Assembly: GCF_964204645.1 (NCBI RefSeq)
Contig: NC_134032.1
Coordinates: 4,492,916 to 4,556,915, forward strand
Direction: 5' to 3'
DNA: 64,000 nt
Source of the DNA: Tubulanus polymorphus
Taxonomy: Eukaryota; Nemertea; Palaeonemertea; Tubulaniformes; Tubulanidae
Shown here: positions 22,129-34,100 of the stretch, in pieces
How positions within the stretch are numbered: position 1 is the stretch's first letter
How the letters are laid out: every line of letters starts with the position of its first letter
Position numbers and translations under genes: made by a program
Notes under the pieces: generated by a model
What the model was told of the DNA's origin: nothing
Databases searched by the model: none
What the model saw: the letters and a program-made list of their open reading frames with translations, nothing else

Positions 22129-22449
22129 ATGGCAGAAGGTAGAGAAAAGTATGAAATGGAAAACATGGGCAATAATAATGAAGCATATATTGATGACGAT
22201 TATAATGATTCTGAAACTAATATTGATAATGATGATGAAACAGCGTATAATTCTAATTTAGCAGATAGTGGTTCTAAAGCCCCATCAACAGATGAATTTG
22301 ATAGAAGAACTAAATCGAAAATAAATCCTGAAAATGAAAATCCAGATTTAGTAAAACAAAATTTAGAATATAATGAATATATTTATAATTTCAAATCTAT
22401 ATTTGAAAGATCTGGGTATAATATCAATGATAGAGGTGCTAGACTTTAA
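22129..22449 (+). pseudogene. Copy C 5' part of the coiled-coil gene, cut at a fusion point
   Basis: The first 106 codons match the N-terminus of copy B and, more distantly, copy A (7877). The gene stops at GARL and is followed at once by DNA polymerase coding sequence that in copy A lies at the opposite end of the element. The T-run and TATGTAA context before the ATG is kept. This marks a deletion or unequal recombination between Polinton copies. Confidence 0.7.
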
Positions 22450-22895
22450 TGACATAATGGGAAAAATACTAGATTTGACAAGAGATGTTGAATATCCAAA
22501 AATTAGTATCTCTGGGAAAGTAAGTTTTATAAAGTCAGAAGATAAAATGGATTATAATATTCAAACACTCTCTGAAGAAATAATTTCAAAAACACAAATA
22601 AAAGAGAAGTTAGAAAAAATATTTAATGAATTTAAACGTCATATTGAAGAGAGATATTTTGAGGGTTCTGGTTTAACATTGAATGAAATTATATTTTTAG
22701 TTTTAAATGTTTATAATACAAAAACGAATAAAACATCAAAATGTAAAACAATGTTCAAAAATGATTCAAACTTTACAACAGAAAAGGATATTAAAGCATC
22801 AAGTTATATCAAATTACCATTTACAACAAAAACAGTAATAAATGTTCAAAATGAAGATAATAAATGTTTTCTATGGTCAATTATAAGTTGCTTAC

Positions 22896-23461
22896 TGTAA
22901 GAACTGTCTTCTTCTTGTTGTCCCTTTCTCATCTGATCAACACTAAGTGCAAGTTTAATCTATCATGAATTTTATTGATGACTTCTTTTCTTTTTGCTGC
23001 AGCTTACAAAATATATTTCTATCCAGAGAGTTTGGTCAGAACTCTTCTCTAAAGTGTAAAATTTTGGCCTATTTATACTAATCTATCTTCCTGGTATCCA
23101 TGTTATGATTCAGTACTTCCCAGAAAACAATTATTTTTAATAGACAACGTCCGGACGGGGAAAACCAAAGTTCGATGGGGAAAACCAAACTTCGATGGGG
23201 AAAACCAATATTCAATGGGGAAAACCAGAACAATTATTTTTTGATAGACAACCCTACCCGGAAAAACCCGAGAGTAAAGTTACAATTTTCTGAGAGAACT
23301 AATTTTTGTGAGCATGATTTATGATAGGGAAGTTGATAATATTTAAGAGCTTCATATTTTTGTGAACATGATTTATGATAGGGCCCTAAGATATTTAATT
23401 ATTTAATGAATTTATACCAGGATGATAGATTTAGTAATGTGACGATGACCGCGTCGTCACA
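22896..23461. mobile_element. 566-bp insertion with TG...CA ends and 5-bp target duplication (probable solo LTR)
   Basis: The insert starts TGTAAGAACTG and ends GTCGTCACA. It is bounded on both sides by CTTAC (22891-22895 and 23462-23466). Polymerase coding sequence continues on either side without loss. TG...CA ends plus a 5-bp duplication are the hallmark of an LTR retrotransposon or retrovirus-like insertion reduced to a solo LTR. No coding sequence lies inside. A DNA transposon with short ends is less likely. Confidence 0.75.
23153..23232. repeat. Four 20-bp tandem repeats inside the insertion
   Basis: Units of GATGGGGAAAACCAAACTTC and close variants repeat four times. They are flanked by a longer direct repeat (AATTATTTTTxATAGACAAC) at about 23129 and 23231. 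Confidence 0.75.
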
Positions 23462-26021
23462 CTTACACCCAACATAAGATATTACGCATAGTTTTACAAT
23501 AACGTATTACCGGAAATATGAAACATTATATAAAATTGATCAATATCCAGTAACTATAAAAGTGATTCCAAAAGTAGAAAAAGTTAATAATTTAAAAATA
23601 AATGTATTCGAATTAATACAATTACCAAAGACAAAAGGTGAAAATATTAGAGATTATACGTTAGAAGCTTTATATTTAACAGAATATTATGATGATGAAA
23701 ATGCTATAGATTTGTTATATTACAAAAAGAGATGAAAATGAACATTAAACGTGGATAAAACAAATTGATTTATTCTTTAGAACAACAGAAAGTGATCACC
23801 ATCGTAAAATTTATCTATGTAGAAAATGTTTATCTAAATTTATGACTGAGAATGCGTTACTAAAACATAAAGAATAATGTGATTTTTGTAAATTAATAAT
23901 GCCAACAGAAAAAGATTATAAATTGAAATTTACTAATCATAAATTTAAAAATATTGTTCCATTTGTAATTTATGGGGATTTTGAATTGTTGAATAAAGAA
24001 TTAACTGATCAAGATAGAAAAGAAATATTTAACAAAAAGCAATTTCTAAAATCAATGGATAAAGGAAATGAATTAAATGAAGATATAATTCAAGATCCAC
24101 CGATTATAAACACAATTAAAAAAGTTCATTAAAGAGCTGCTGCTTATGGAATTTACATAAAAACAAATCATCCCGAATGATATGAAAGTCAATATATTTC
24201 TTTTAGAGGTGAAGATGTAGTAAATGAATTTTGTAATAAAATAATTGAATTAGAAAATGATTTTGCAAACTAAAATAAAAGAATAGTTATGACAAAAGAT
24301 GAAATTGATTTTAATTATGCAACTCATTGTTGTTACTGTGAAAAACGTTTTTATTCATTTAATAAAAAAGTTAGAGATCATGATCATTTAAATTCAAAAT
24401 ACCGCGGATCTGCTCATGAAGATTGTAATTTACAAGCTAAGAAAGTTAATTTCGTACCAATATTATTTCATAATTTATCAGGCTATGATACCCATCTATT
24501 TATAAATGAATTATCAGGAAAATTGGGTGCAATTAATCAAGAAATAGAAGAATATAATGCTATGAATGGTACAAATGTAAGAAAATATGATTTTAAACTA
24601 TTAGCTAAAACATCTGAAAATTATATTTCATTTCAATTTGGTTGCATTAGATTTTTAGATTCTTATAGATTTCTTGCAAGTTCATTAGATAATTTAGCAA
24701 AAAGTTTAGTTGATAATGATTTTGTTATAACTCAATATTATTATCCAAATGAACAAGATTTATTTTGAGATATAAAGGTGCAATTCCTTATTCATTTAAT
24801 AAAACACACAATGATTTTAATGTAAGAGAATTATTAAAAGATCAATTTTATGATCAATTAAAAGAGGAGTATGTGAAAGATGAAGTGTTTAATAGAACAT
24901 TAAATATTTGGAATCACTTTAAGATAGAAAATCATGGTGAATTAGTAGATTAATACTTAAAATCAGATGTTATGATATTGGCTGACATACTGAAAAATTT
25001 AGAGAAGTTAATTTGAATCATTTTAATGATGATCCCTGCTATTGCTACTCTAGTCCTGGTTTAACCTGGCAATGTGGTTTAAAATATACAAATGTAGAAT
25101 TGGATTTATTAAAAGAACCAGACATGGTTTTAATTGAAAAATCAATTAGAGGTGGAATTAGTGGTGTTATGGGAGATAGACATTTTAAAGCAAATGATGA
25201 ATGTAAATTATTATATTTCGACGCCAATAATTTATATGGTTGGGCAATGATGCAACCTCAACCATACAAAATTTTATATTAACAGAAGTTTAAAATGATG
25301 ATAAAACTGATTGGGAAAGTGCAATTACGAGTTTAATAGATGAAGCACCAATTGGTGATTTCTTTGTAGTTGATTTGGAATATCCTGATAACATAAAGTT
25401 AAAAACAAGAAACTTACCTTATTGCCCAGAACATTTAACCGAACATGATAGTTATTTATTTAAGTAAATACCAGAAGAAAAAAAAACCGAAAGAACTTGA
25501 TTTTACAGAAAAAGTGATATTAACACAAAATAATAAATATAATTATACTGTTCATTATAGAATGTTAATGTTAATTTTATCTAAAACAAGGAATGAAATT
25601 AAAGAAAGTACATAGATATATTGAATTTAATCAATCGAAGTGGTTAGAAAAATATATAGATTTTAATACTCAACAGAGAACCATATCAAAAACAGATTTT
25701 GAAAAAGATTTCTTCAAATTAATGAACAATAGTTTTTATGGTAAAACATGTGAAAATATTAGAAATAGAAATGATATTGAATTAGTAAATAATTTTGAAC
25801 GATTAAGACATTTACAATCAAGTCCTAGACATTTAGGAAATAAAAGATTTGAAGATTATTTAACCGCGGTAAAATTAAAAAGAACGTCAATGAAATTTAA
25901 TAAACCTATATTCATTTGTTCAACTGTTTTAGAAGTATCAAAATTTTTAATGTATGATTTTTATTATAATGTTTCACAACCACTGTTTGGGGAAAAACAT
26001 ATAGAAATCTTACATTTTGAT

Positions 26022-26083
26022 TCTGTATCAGCTGACACCCCAATATTATTAAACGATACCCTAAAGTCTGAATATGTACAGCA
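26022..26083 (+). other. Intein-like N-terminal segment at polymerase motif C
   Basis: Directly after HFD of the polymerase, the open frame reads SVSADTPILLND. This has the form of an intein block A (Ser or Cys at position 1, then xxxDTPILL). Inteins of family B polymerases are known to insert at the DTD|S catalytic motif, which is where this begins, although the TD of the motif is missing. The stretch continues about 20 codons before composition changes and the frame ends at TGA 26154-26156. No downstream intein blocks or extein were found. Confidence 0.4.
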
Positions 26084-26156
26084 TGTTCCGCTGTCCTCGG
26101 GAAGGGTCGCAATAAAAGGAAGACCCTGGCAAGTTCAAGTACATAAACCTAGTTGA

Positions 26157-26848
26157 ATTATACATGAGCCTCTTTTCGTCCATTGAGACAATAGGTCTAT
26201 TACTTTCACTAGTCGTCCTTTATTGCTGAATTGCACTTTATACACATATTTGAATTTTCAAGGGGAAAATTAGAAATATTTCGGGTGGTTTCTTGTTACA
26301 TGATTATTACCAGCACAGTCACATGGAATTGGGAATACTAAAACTTTGTTCTTGCCACCATGGGAAGTTGAATATTGAATGTATTACAATTTGTCAATAT
26401 ATAATGATACATATGCATCACGCAAAGTTGTAGCTCATGACATGTCCTGTAATTGTGATAAGTTTCATGGTCCATGTATCGAATATTGGTATTGTTGAGT
26501 GATTAATATGTGTCACTAATCTTTCTGACTGTGACTTCGTAATTTTGTGAAGATTGTGTAAATTGAATATAATCATTTTCATTCCAAAACGCAATAAAAA
26601 TTCTAGAGATACTGTTTAACTGTTTTGTTTTGTTGTTCTTGTAGATGGAATCTTGTACCATGTATGCTACTTAGTTCCCCAGCCAGTTAACAATCACAAC
26701 GAAAAGAAAAGAATAGATTAGAGTGCAATTTCATATGATTAATATTTGAATATGAAAACTTTCATTTTACATTTTACTTCTGTTTTACAAGTACAAGCAT
26801 AAATTCTCTTCTGCAACAGTAGTCGTTAATAATAAGGAAATTTTAAAT
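26157..26848. other. Unassigned A+T-rich host-type DNA
   Basis: No convincing gene on either strand. It lies between the broken polymerase and the transposase remnant and may include the untranslated 3' part of the Harbinger element. Confidence 0.35.
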
Positions 26849-27118
26849 TTATTCTGCAGGTACAATCGGATTCGATGCATTACATAAAGCACAAGCTATC
26901 CGTACTATCTTATCTAGTGTGGTATAGTGTCCTGAGTTTTGTAAAAACGAGATAGGTATTGTGCTCTCTAAAATTGTGAACCTTTGTCGGATCATTCCTA
27001 TTACACGCTCTACGTGAATCCTTACATTAGCTATATTCCTGGTTCTCTCCACCTCCTCTGGATCAAGTTGAGTTTTAAAAAAGTCAGAAAAAAATGACGT
27101 CAGAGTACGTCCGGTTTG
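26849..27118 (-). pseudogene. PIF/Harbinger-type transposase, C-terminal fragment
   Basis: The minus-strand reading contains RNIANVRIHVERVIGMIRQ and later LDKIVRIACALCN, the end of the DDE_4/HARBI1-like transposase domain (a VRIHVERxIG helix followed by a VxxACALCN segment). The frame is open upstream with a Glu-rich stretch until about 27118. There it is cut by the start of repeat unit A, so the N-terminal catalytic residues are missing. Confidence 0.78.
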
Positions 27119-27120
27119 AA

Positions 27121-27614
27121 GAGCTCAGACCACTATTCCAAAATCTTCTATATCCTATAGTAAAAACACGAAATTCGAGAGTTTAGTTCATATATAAGCG
27201 CGTAAATTCAGGGGAAATCCTGCTTATGGCTCATAGGCCAGCATCTTAGCTACGCATTGAAGTGGTTTTCGCCCCACGTACCCAACCTAACTTTTGAAAT
27301 AATCAAACCTTTAGAAAGGAGGAGTATCCCAGTACAGGTATGCCAGTACATCCGAGCCAAATATCTAAGGGAATCCCCAACCGTGTTTGGTACCCTTACT
27401 CCAAGCAAAAAAAGTCCAGGGAATCCCTTATTTCATCATCGATCTGTCTCTCAGGATCAATGGATTTCATACATATAACCGAAATTCGTTACCTATCCCA
27501 TTTGCAGAAATTATGGCAACATTTATGGGGGACCTCTTCTTCACTCTAGGTACTATTTTTCGGGTCCGGCCCTACGCATCTTCGAGCTACTAACCTAATT
27601 GTGGTCTGATGCCT
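27121..27614 (+). repeat. Repeat unit A, copy 1
   Basis: This is an element of about 490 bp starting GAGCTCAGACCACTATTCC and ending GTGGTCTGATGCCT, present four times up to 30494. It contains a TATA-like CATATATAAGCGCG near its start. A 73-codon ORF is open in all copies but shows no recognised family, so I do not call a gene. Unit B follows directly. Confidence 0.85.
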
Positions 27615-28170
27615 GACTAGTACCCAAACTTAAGAATAGCATTAGTTTATGTACAGTTTTAGAAAGAGTGGAGACACCCTAGTTATACAACGCAATACAA
27701 TAGCTCTCGGCCAATTACACATGGAAATACATGCTAATGCACAAATCGCGCGTATGCGACAAAATCCAAGTTTTCTATCAATATCATCTAAGTCAAACAT
27801 TCATTTCAAAATATGAATTAAACAATTATACAACATTTTCTGAATACTTGATAGATTTTTTTCACTGATGGATATAAATATATGGCTATGGATAAAAATC
27901 AGAAACACAATCTTTAAGCATTTTTTGAAAAAAATGCCATTTTCATCATCGAATGGGCTGAAACCTTTAGATTTGGCGTTTTCTTGCGCTGAAAGCCTAA
28001 TTCGAATGCACCCTACTGCGTCCACAGGCCTTCGGCCGGGACGAATTTTATATACCAAGCGTAGTTGTCACCAGTACTAGTTAGGAAAAATATCACAACT
28101 GGCCTCTGACAATGTCCTTTCGGTTGCCATGGTTTCAACGAAAATATGCATTTCCCCTAGCCCTTAAATT
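27615..28170 (+). repeat. Repeat unit B, copy 1
   Basis: This unit of about 556 bp starts GACTAGTACCCAAACTTAAG and ends CCCTTAAATT. A second copy, differing at scattered bases, is at 29077-29633. It contains GGCCTTCGGCCGGGACG, a short G+C-rich foldback. Confidence 0.85.
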
Positions 28171-28583
28171 ATATATAAGCGCGTAAATTCAGGGGAAATC
28201 CTGCTTATGGCTCATAGGCCAGCAACTTAGCAACGCATTGAAGTGGTTTTCGCCCCACGTACCCAACCTAACTTTTGAAATAATCAAACCTTTAGAAAGG
28301 AGGGGTATCCCAGTACAGGTATGCCAGTACATCCGAGCCAAATATGTAAGGGAATCCCCCACCGTGTTTGGTACCCTTACTCTAAGCAAAAAAAGTCCAG
28401 GGAATCCCTTATTTCATCATCAATCTGTCTCTCAGGATCAATGGATTTCATACATATAACCGAAATTCGTTACCTATCCCATTTGCTGAAATTATGGCAA
28501 CATTTATGGGGGACCTCTTCTTCACTCTAGGTACTATTTTTGGGGTCCGGCCGTACGCATCTTCGAGCTACTAACCTAATTGT
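28171..28583 (+). repeat. Repeat unit A, copy 2 (5'-truncated)
   Basis: It begins at ATATATAAGCGCG, lacking the first 75 or so bases of the unit, directly after TAAATT of unit B. Since unit B copy 2 continues differently at this point, this is a recombination junction. Confidence 0.82.
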
Positions 28584-29076
28584 GAGCTCAGACCACTATT
28601 CCAAAATCTTCTATATCCTATAGTAAAAACAAGAAATTCGAGAGTTTAGTTCATATATAAGCGCGTAAATTCAGGGGAAATCCTGCTTATGGCTCATAGG
28701 CCAGCATCTTAGCTACGCATTGAAGTGGTTTTCGCCCCACATACCCAACCTAACTTTTGAAATAATCAAACCTTTAGAAAGGAGGGGTATCCCAGTACAG
28801 GTATGCCAGTACATCCGAGCCAAATATCTAAGGGAATCCCCCACCGTGTTTGGTACCCTTACTCCAAGCAAAAAAAGTCCAGGGAATCCCTTATTTCATC
28901 ATCAATCTGTCTCTCAGGATCAATGGATTTCATACATATAACCGAAATTCGTAACCTATCCCATTTGCAGAAATTATGGCAACATTTATGGGGGACCTCT
29001 TCTTCACTCTAGGTACTATTTTTGGGGTCCGGCCCTACGCATCTTCGAGCTACTAACCTAATTGTGGTCTGATGCC
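28584..29076 (+). repeat. Repeat unit A, copy 3
   Basis: This is a full-length unit following copy 2 directly and followed directly by unit B copy 2. Confidence 0.85.
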
Positions 29077-29633
29077 TGACTAGTACCCAAACTTAAGAAT
29101 AGCATTAGTTTTTGTACAGTTTTAGAAAGAGTGGAGACACCCTAGTTATACAACGCAATACAATAGCTCTCGGCCAATTACACATGGAAATACATGCTAA
29201 TGCACAAATCGCGCGTATGCGACAAAATCCAAGTTTTCTATCAATATCATCTAAGTCAAACATTCATTTCAAAATATGAATAAAACAATTATACAACATT
29301 TTCTGAATAGTTGATAAATTTTTTTCACTGATGGATATAAATATATGGCTATGGATAAAAATCAGAAACACAATCTTTAAGCATTTTTTGAAAAAAATGC
29401 CATTTTCATCATCGAATGGGCTGAAACCTTTAGATTTGGCGTTTTCTTGCGCTGAAGGCCTAATTCGAATGCACCCTACTGCGTCCACAGGCCTTCGGCC
29501 GGGACGAATTTTATATACCAAGCCTAGTTGTCACCAGTACTAGTTAGGAAAAATATCACAACTGGCCTCTGACAATGTCCTTTCGGTTGCCATGGTTTCA
29601 ACGAAAATATGCATTTCCCCTACCCCTTAAATT
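29077..29633 (+). repeat. Repeat unit B, copy 2
   Basis: A near-identical second copy of unit B. It is followed by unique sequence (29634-30000) in which nothing was recognised. Confidence 0.83.
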
Positions 29634-30000
29634 CCTGACAGTATCTGGCACCAAAAAGTCAGCCAAACTAGATAACTTAATCAAAGAAAGCTGAATTAAT
29701 GTGATTATTCTGCATGGGCAAGGATGGCCTTTATGAAATAAATTTATGAGCCTAGACCGAGCCTCCTACGAGAAAATATCTTACGGTTCATGCCTAAAAA
29801 TTGACCGAAATCTGCGATTCTAGCCTTCTACAAGCAAAAATATTACCAAATCCTACCATGGAACTGATTAAAATCAGCGAATTAGGTCTCAATGAATGCC
29901 TCAAGACGACTTATATGTGCAAAAGATGTATAAGATAAAAATTATTTGTGAAATTTCATCAAAACTTCAAAATTTGTTATTTTGGCTGTATTGGCTGTCA

Positions 30001-30494
30001 GAGCTCAGACCACTATTCCAAAATCTTCTATATCCTATAGTAAAAACAAGAAATTCGAGAGTTTAGTTCATATATAAGCGCGTAAATTCAGGGGAAATCC
30101 TGCTTATGGCTCATAGGCCAGCATCTTAGCTACGCATTGAAGTGGTTTTCGCCCCACATACCCAACCTAACTTTTGAAATAATCAAACCTTTAAAAAGGA
30201 GGGGTATCCCAGTACAGGTATGCCAGTACATCCGAGCCAAATATCTAAGGGAATCCCCCACCGTGTTTGGTACCCTTACTCCAAGCAAAAAAAGTCCAGG
30301 GAATCCCTTATTTCATCATCAATCTGTCTCTCAGGATCAATGGATTTCATACATATAACCGAAATTCGTAACCTATCCCATTTGCAGAAATTATGGCAAC
30401 ATTTATGGGGGACCTCTTCTTCACTCTAGGTACTATTTTTGGGGTCCGGCCCTACGCATCTTCGAGCTACTAACCTAATTGTGGTCTGATGCCT
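30001..30494 (+). repeat. Repeat unit A, copy 4
   Basis: This full-length unit is the last one before the change to G+C-rich DNA. Its final word GTGGTCTGATGCC is repeated once more at about 30494-30508. Confidence 0.85.
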
Positions 30495-30867
30495 TGTGGT
30501 CTGATGCCGCCTGAAGTTCATGGGGAAATCGGAAGTAGAATTACGTCACGCTAAAATCCGGCAACTTTTGGATCGGGTGATTTCAGAATGTATTCATCTC
30601 GTGAAATTTCGACCAAGATTGGATCGTTGAATCATTTAACAATGAACCGCGTTGATCGAACGAGTTCAAAATAGCTGAAATTCCCTTAGCAACCGGAGCG
30701 AATTCATAATAACAAACGCGCCCGGTCCGGCAACGCGCACGGGTTCGAATCCCGGAGAATTACGCTCTAGCGCGCACGTACAGCAGTCAACTCCAGCCGC
30801 AGCACTATTATGCTTTTTTGCCTGTGCATTTTTTGTTCTTGATTTTTTATATCCGCCCGAGTACAGC
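30495..30867. other. Transition between host-type repeats and the virus-like region
   Basis: Composition shifts here from A+T-rich to G+C-rich. A T-arm/B-box-like word, GGGTTCGAATCCCGG, lies at 30741-30755. No complete tRNA can be folded around it, so it may be a SINE or tRNA remnant. The exact breakpoint cannot be fixed without an empty-site sequence. Confidence 0.5.
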
Positions 30868-31128
30868 TTGCCTGGGCTTTGTAAGTCTCCAGGCACCTAC
30901 ATGATGGTGCAGGCCATTCACAATGCCTATGCAGAGAAGCCTGGCCTCTATATAGTTGATCGCCCTAGTGCGTATGCCCCTGATAACCAGACGTTCTGGT
31001 CGTACCTTGATAATAAACAGATTGGCCAGGCCGAGCTGTCTCGATATACAAAGGGAATTCCCACATATATACCGATAAATTTATTAGACTGCCTTAGAGT
31101 TATTCATGATGGCCCTGTCAAAATTTGA
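30868..31128 (+). CDS. 3' end of an unidentified virus-like gene at the junction
   Basis: An open frame ends at 31128, overlapping the RNA polymerase start by 23 bases. Its last 80 or so codons (for example YIVDRPSAYAPDN and IPTYIPINLLDCL) have the codon use of the virus-like region. No ATG precedes it in a good position; the listed start is a TTG and the frame stays open further left into the transition zone. It is probably the tail of a gene cut by the junction. No family was recognised. Confidence 0.5.
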   Translation: MPGLCKSPGTYMMVQAIHNAYAEKPGLYIVDRPSAYAPDNQTFWSYLDNKQIGQAELSRYTKGIPTYIPINLLDCLRVIHDGPVKI

Positions 31129-34100
31129 TGGTGAGATGCCATCGTCTTTTTTAAATTATTTATATCTGGAAATGCTGCGCTACACGGGGGGTATTAAATT
31201 CTCGATGACGTATGAGCCCTTCCACTTGTTTATCAGGCGGGGCATTTCAGAGGTCCTGACGAACCGCATGCGGCCCCAGTACATCTCAGGGATCTGGCGA
31301 GGCGAAGGAACCTTAGTCAACTATAGATTGCGCAAGCCTGAGCTAAATGGAAAGCCCGTGCTCCCGAGCAGCATTATTAACAGCAATGGCTCTTACCTGG
31401 CCACCGTCGAGTGCGATCTCAAAATCGATCTCTATAAGGCAGGGGAGCTTGTGTACTCGCAGGCGCTGCCTATGGATTTTTTTAAGATCCCTGTTCCCGT
31501 CGGCTCGATCGCCTGCAATTTGATTGATTGCGATCCCAACGATGATCTCACCACCGAGCAGTACAGGGAGCTCATCTACAAGGCCATGCTTGAATATCCG
31601 CAAGAAATCGTCGGCCAAGACACGGCCCCACTGATCTTGGGCGGCAATATTTACACCATGCTGACGATCAAAGACATGACGACAAATCACCCATTTTATA
31701 ACTTTAAGCATGCGCCCAAAGACTCGACAGCGCCCTACCACATGACTGGCAATATGCTCTGCGAATCGACGACCTCGCACGCCATGAACCATGCATACTC
31801 GATTCAGCCCAATGGCGATGGCATGGAGTTTATTTGGCGCATTCATTCGCCGCCCATTGACAGCATTTCTATGCCCTTTTCGATGATGTTTAAGCTGCAG
31901 GACCTGTTCTCTGAGCGGCTCATGACAGCCAAGATCATATCTTATGTGCGCCACGAGATCGTCCCCAAGGCGCGCACGCTCCTGCTTCAGCTGTTTGAGT
32001 CCGATAAGACGCGCCAAATTGAGACCTTACACGGCGCTATGCAGTATCTATACAAGCTCTGCGACGAAACAGACACGCTCGTCAAACTGAAAAACAACTA
32101 CGAGCAAGAGATGACGTCGCTTAAGATTTATAGAGTTTTTTATGCGCGCCTGTTTCCGCAAGTGGACAAAACGCACTCAAATGAGCAGGGCATCGAGCTC
32201 GCTGGCAAACTCATCGGCGAGGCCATCCAAAATTACTTGACTTATAAGCAGCCCGATCCCCTCAAACATAAAAAAATTGTAAACACCCAAATTAGGGCCT
32301 CTTACCAAGCCAGCTGCATGAGGACGCCCAATGAGTACAGCAAAAAGAACTTGACCTCGGCGCTGCATCCCAAAGTTTCGCGCGATATCAAAAAGTTCCT
32401 GAAATATTGTATAGAAAGCCTCATTATAAAAGAAGACTTCAACGTGGTCAACATGCCCAAACTCATCAAAAATCTAAAAGAGCTGCCCATCACAAAAGCC
32501 ATTTCAGATGTGGAAATGAAGCGCCGAAACACAAAGGGGCAGGTCATATCAGAGGCCACAAAGCGCCACCTAGTGGGCTCGCCTGGCCAAATGGGGCGGC
32601 AGGGGCGCGTAAACTCGATTAATACATATCAGGTATACAGCTCCGAAAACACCAACGTGCATTTTCGCTATAACTCTAAGGACTCGTTCCCATTTCAGTG
32701 CCCCCTGTCCACCCCTGAGGGCGAGCCGGGCAAAAATGCCATCCCCACGCCCACCTCCATTTCATCGATCCCGACCATTCCCAAGTCAGAGGTCTTGCGC
32801 ATTTTGCTAGAGAGCCTGCCCCTTTGCAATCACATCAACTGCTGCAATATCTTCTTTGAGCAGACCCTCTTGGGGCGCTATTGCGATCCGCGCAGGATTA
32901 TGGACTTGCTGTTTGGGCTCAGGCGCACTAACAAGGACATGCGCGCGATGTCGATGCACTACAATTCCGAACAGAACAACACTAGCATCTTTTACGCAGA
33001 GGGCACGCCGATGGTGCCCCTCATTCGCGTGGTGTCCAACGAGGCCGAAGTGGCGTACAAAAATCGCCCCCAAGACTTTTGCCAGAGCCTGGCGATTACG
33101 CCCGAAGATGTCTATGAGCTCGCGCGCGGCAATACAACCATGGAGCACTTTCTGAGCGCAGGGCTCATCGATTTTGTGTCGCCCAATGAGATCACGCACC
33201 TGCATCTTTGCGGCGACTATCGAGAATTTTGGCTAAATAGGCATAACATCGAAAAGGGCTATGATTATATGTGCATGCCTGAGCAGGCCCTTGACTCTAT
33301 TATGGCCTCCAATCCCAATATCGACTCGGCGCCCTGCCAGCGAGGCACATTTGCCTGGTCGCAATCGAAGGGCTCTTCGGAAATTGTCAATGTGGCCGAA
33401 CTTCGCCAAAAGCGCAGCGCAGGGCTCTTGTCCGCCAATGTGCCCTTCGGCCTGACGGTGTCTTCGCTCTTAAACTCCACGTATTATCTGATGCCGCTCA
33501 CGGCACTGACTGTGCATGAGTATTCGCAGGAAGATGGCATCACTCTAAATTCGCATGCTGTGTCTCGCGATTTTGGGCTAAACCTTTGCTTGAGTAAATA
33601 CACCAAGAAATTGGATAATAATGAAAAGCTATGCGCAAGAAAAGATTTGCAGTCGCCGCCGCTGTGGCTCGATGCGAATGGGCTGCCGGCCGTGGGGACG
33701 CGCCTTAAAAATGAGACGATCTGCTTTTATACCATGATCACCACTGAGCGCACTGGCAAAACTGTCCATACCTTTGCCTTTAATATCTCGAGCATCGTGA
33801 CCTCGGCGACTTTGTCAGTGCACAATAACAACAAGGGCATCATTTGCATTGAATTTATATATAATCAGCCCCTGGACATGTCTTCGAAGCTGTCGCAGAT
33901 TACGGGCAATAAATCGGTTGTCTCGAAGCTCGTCAGCCCCATTGATTTGCCCAAGACCCCTGACGGCGTGGCGCCCACTGTGATTCAGCAGCCCATTATG
34001 ACCCCCAAGCGCGCGATCTCCGATGAGTTGGTGGCCCTGAATTCATATTATACGATAGAAACAGGCATCTTTAACCTATATCAGCTGGGCAACAAAAAGT

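Larger units (their letters stand above)
22450..26156 (+). pseudogene. Polinton copy C DNA polymerase B (broken, LTR-interrupted, 3'-truncated)
   Basis: This is homologous to the copy A polymerase from the EYPKIS region to motif C. It is interrupted by the insertion at 22896-23461 and by many stops and frame changes (near 23740, 23876, 24130, 24178, 24270, 24770, 24950, 25280 and 25465). Motifs visible include VRDHDHLNSK, the DANNLYGWAM-type motif A (about 25220-25250) and KLMNNSFYGK (about 25720). At motif C the sequence departs from the polymerase after HFD (26021) and reads into an intein-like start. The last part of the gene is absent. Confidence 0.88.

Noticed and set aside
27257-30429. 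Repeated 69-86 codon ORFs in the A and B repeat units
   Set aside because: They are open because the repeats are copies of each other; no recognised family and no start or splice context.
30741-30755. Possible tRNA gene at GGGTTCGAATCCCGG
   Set aside because: Only a T-arm/B-box word; no matching acceptor, D or anticodon arms could be found around it.
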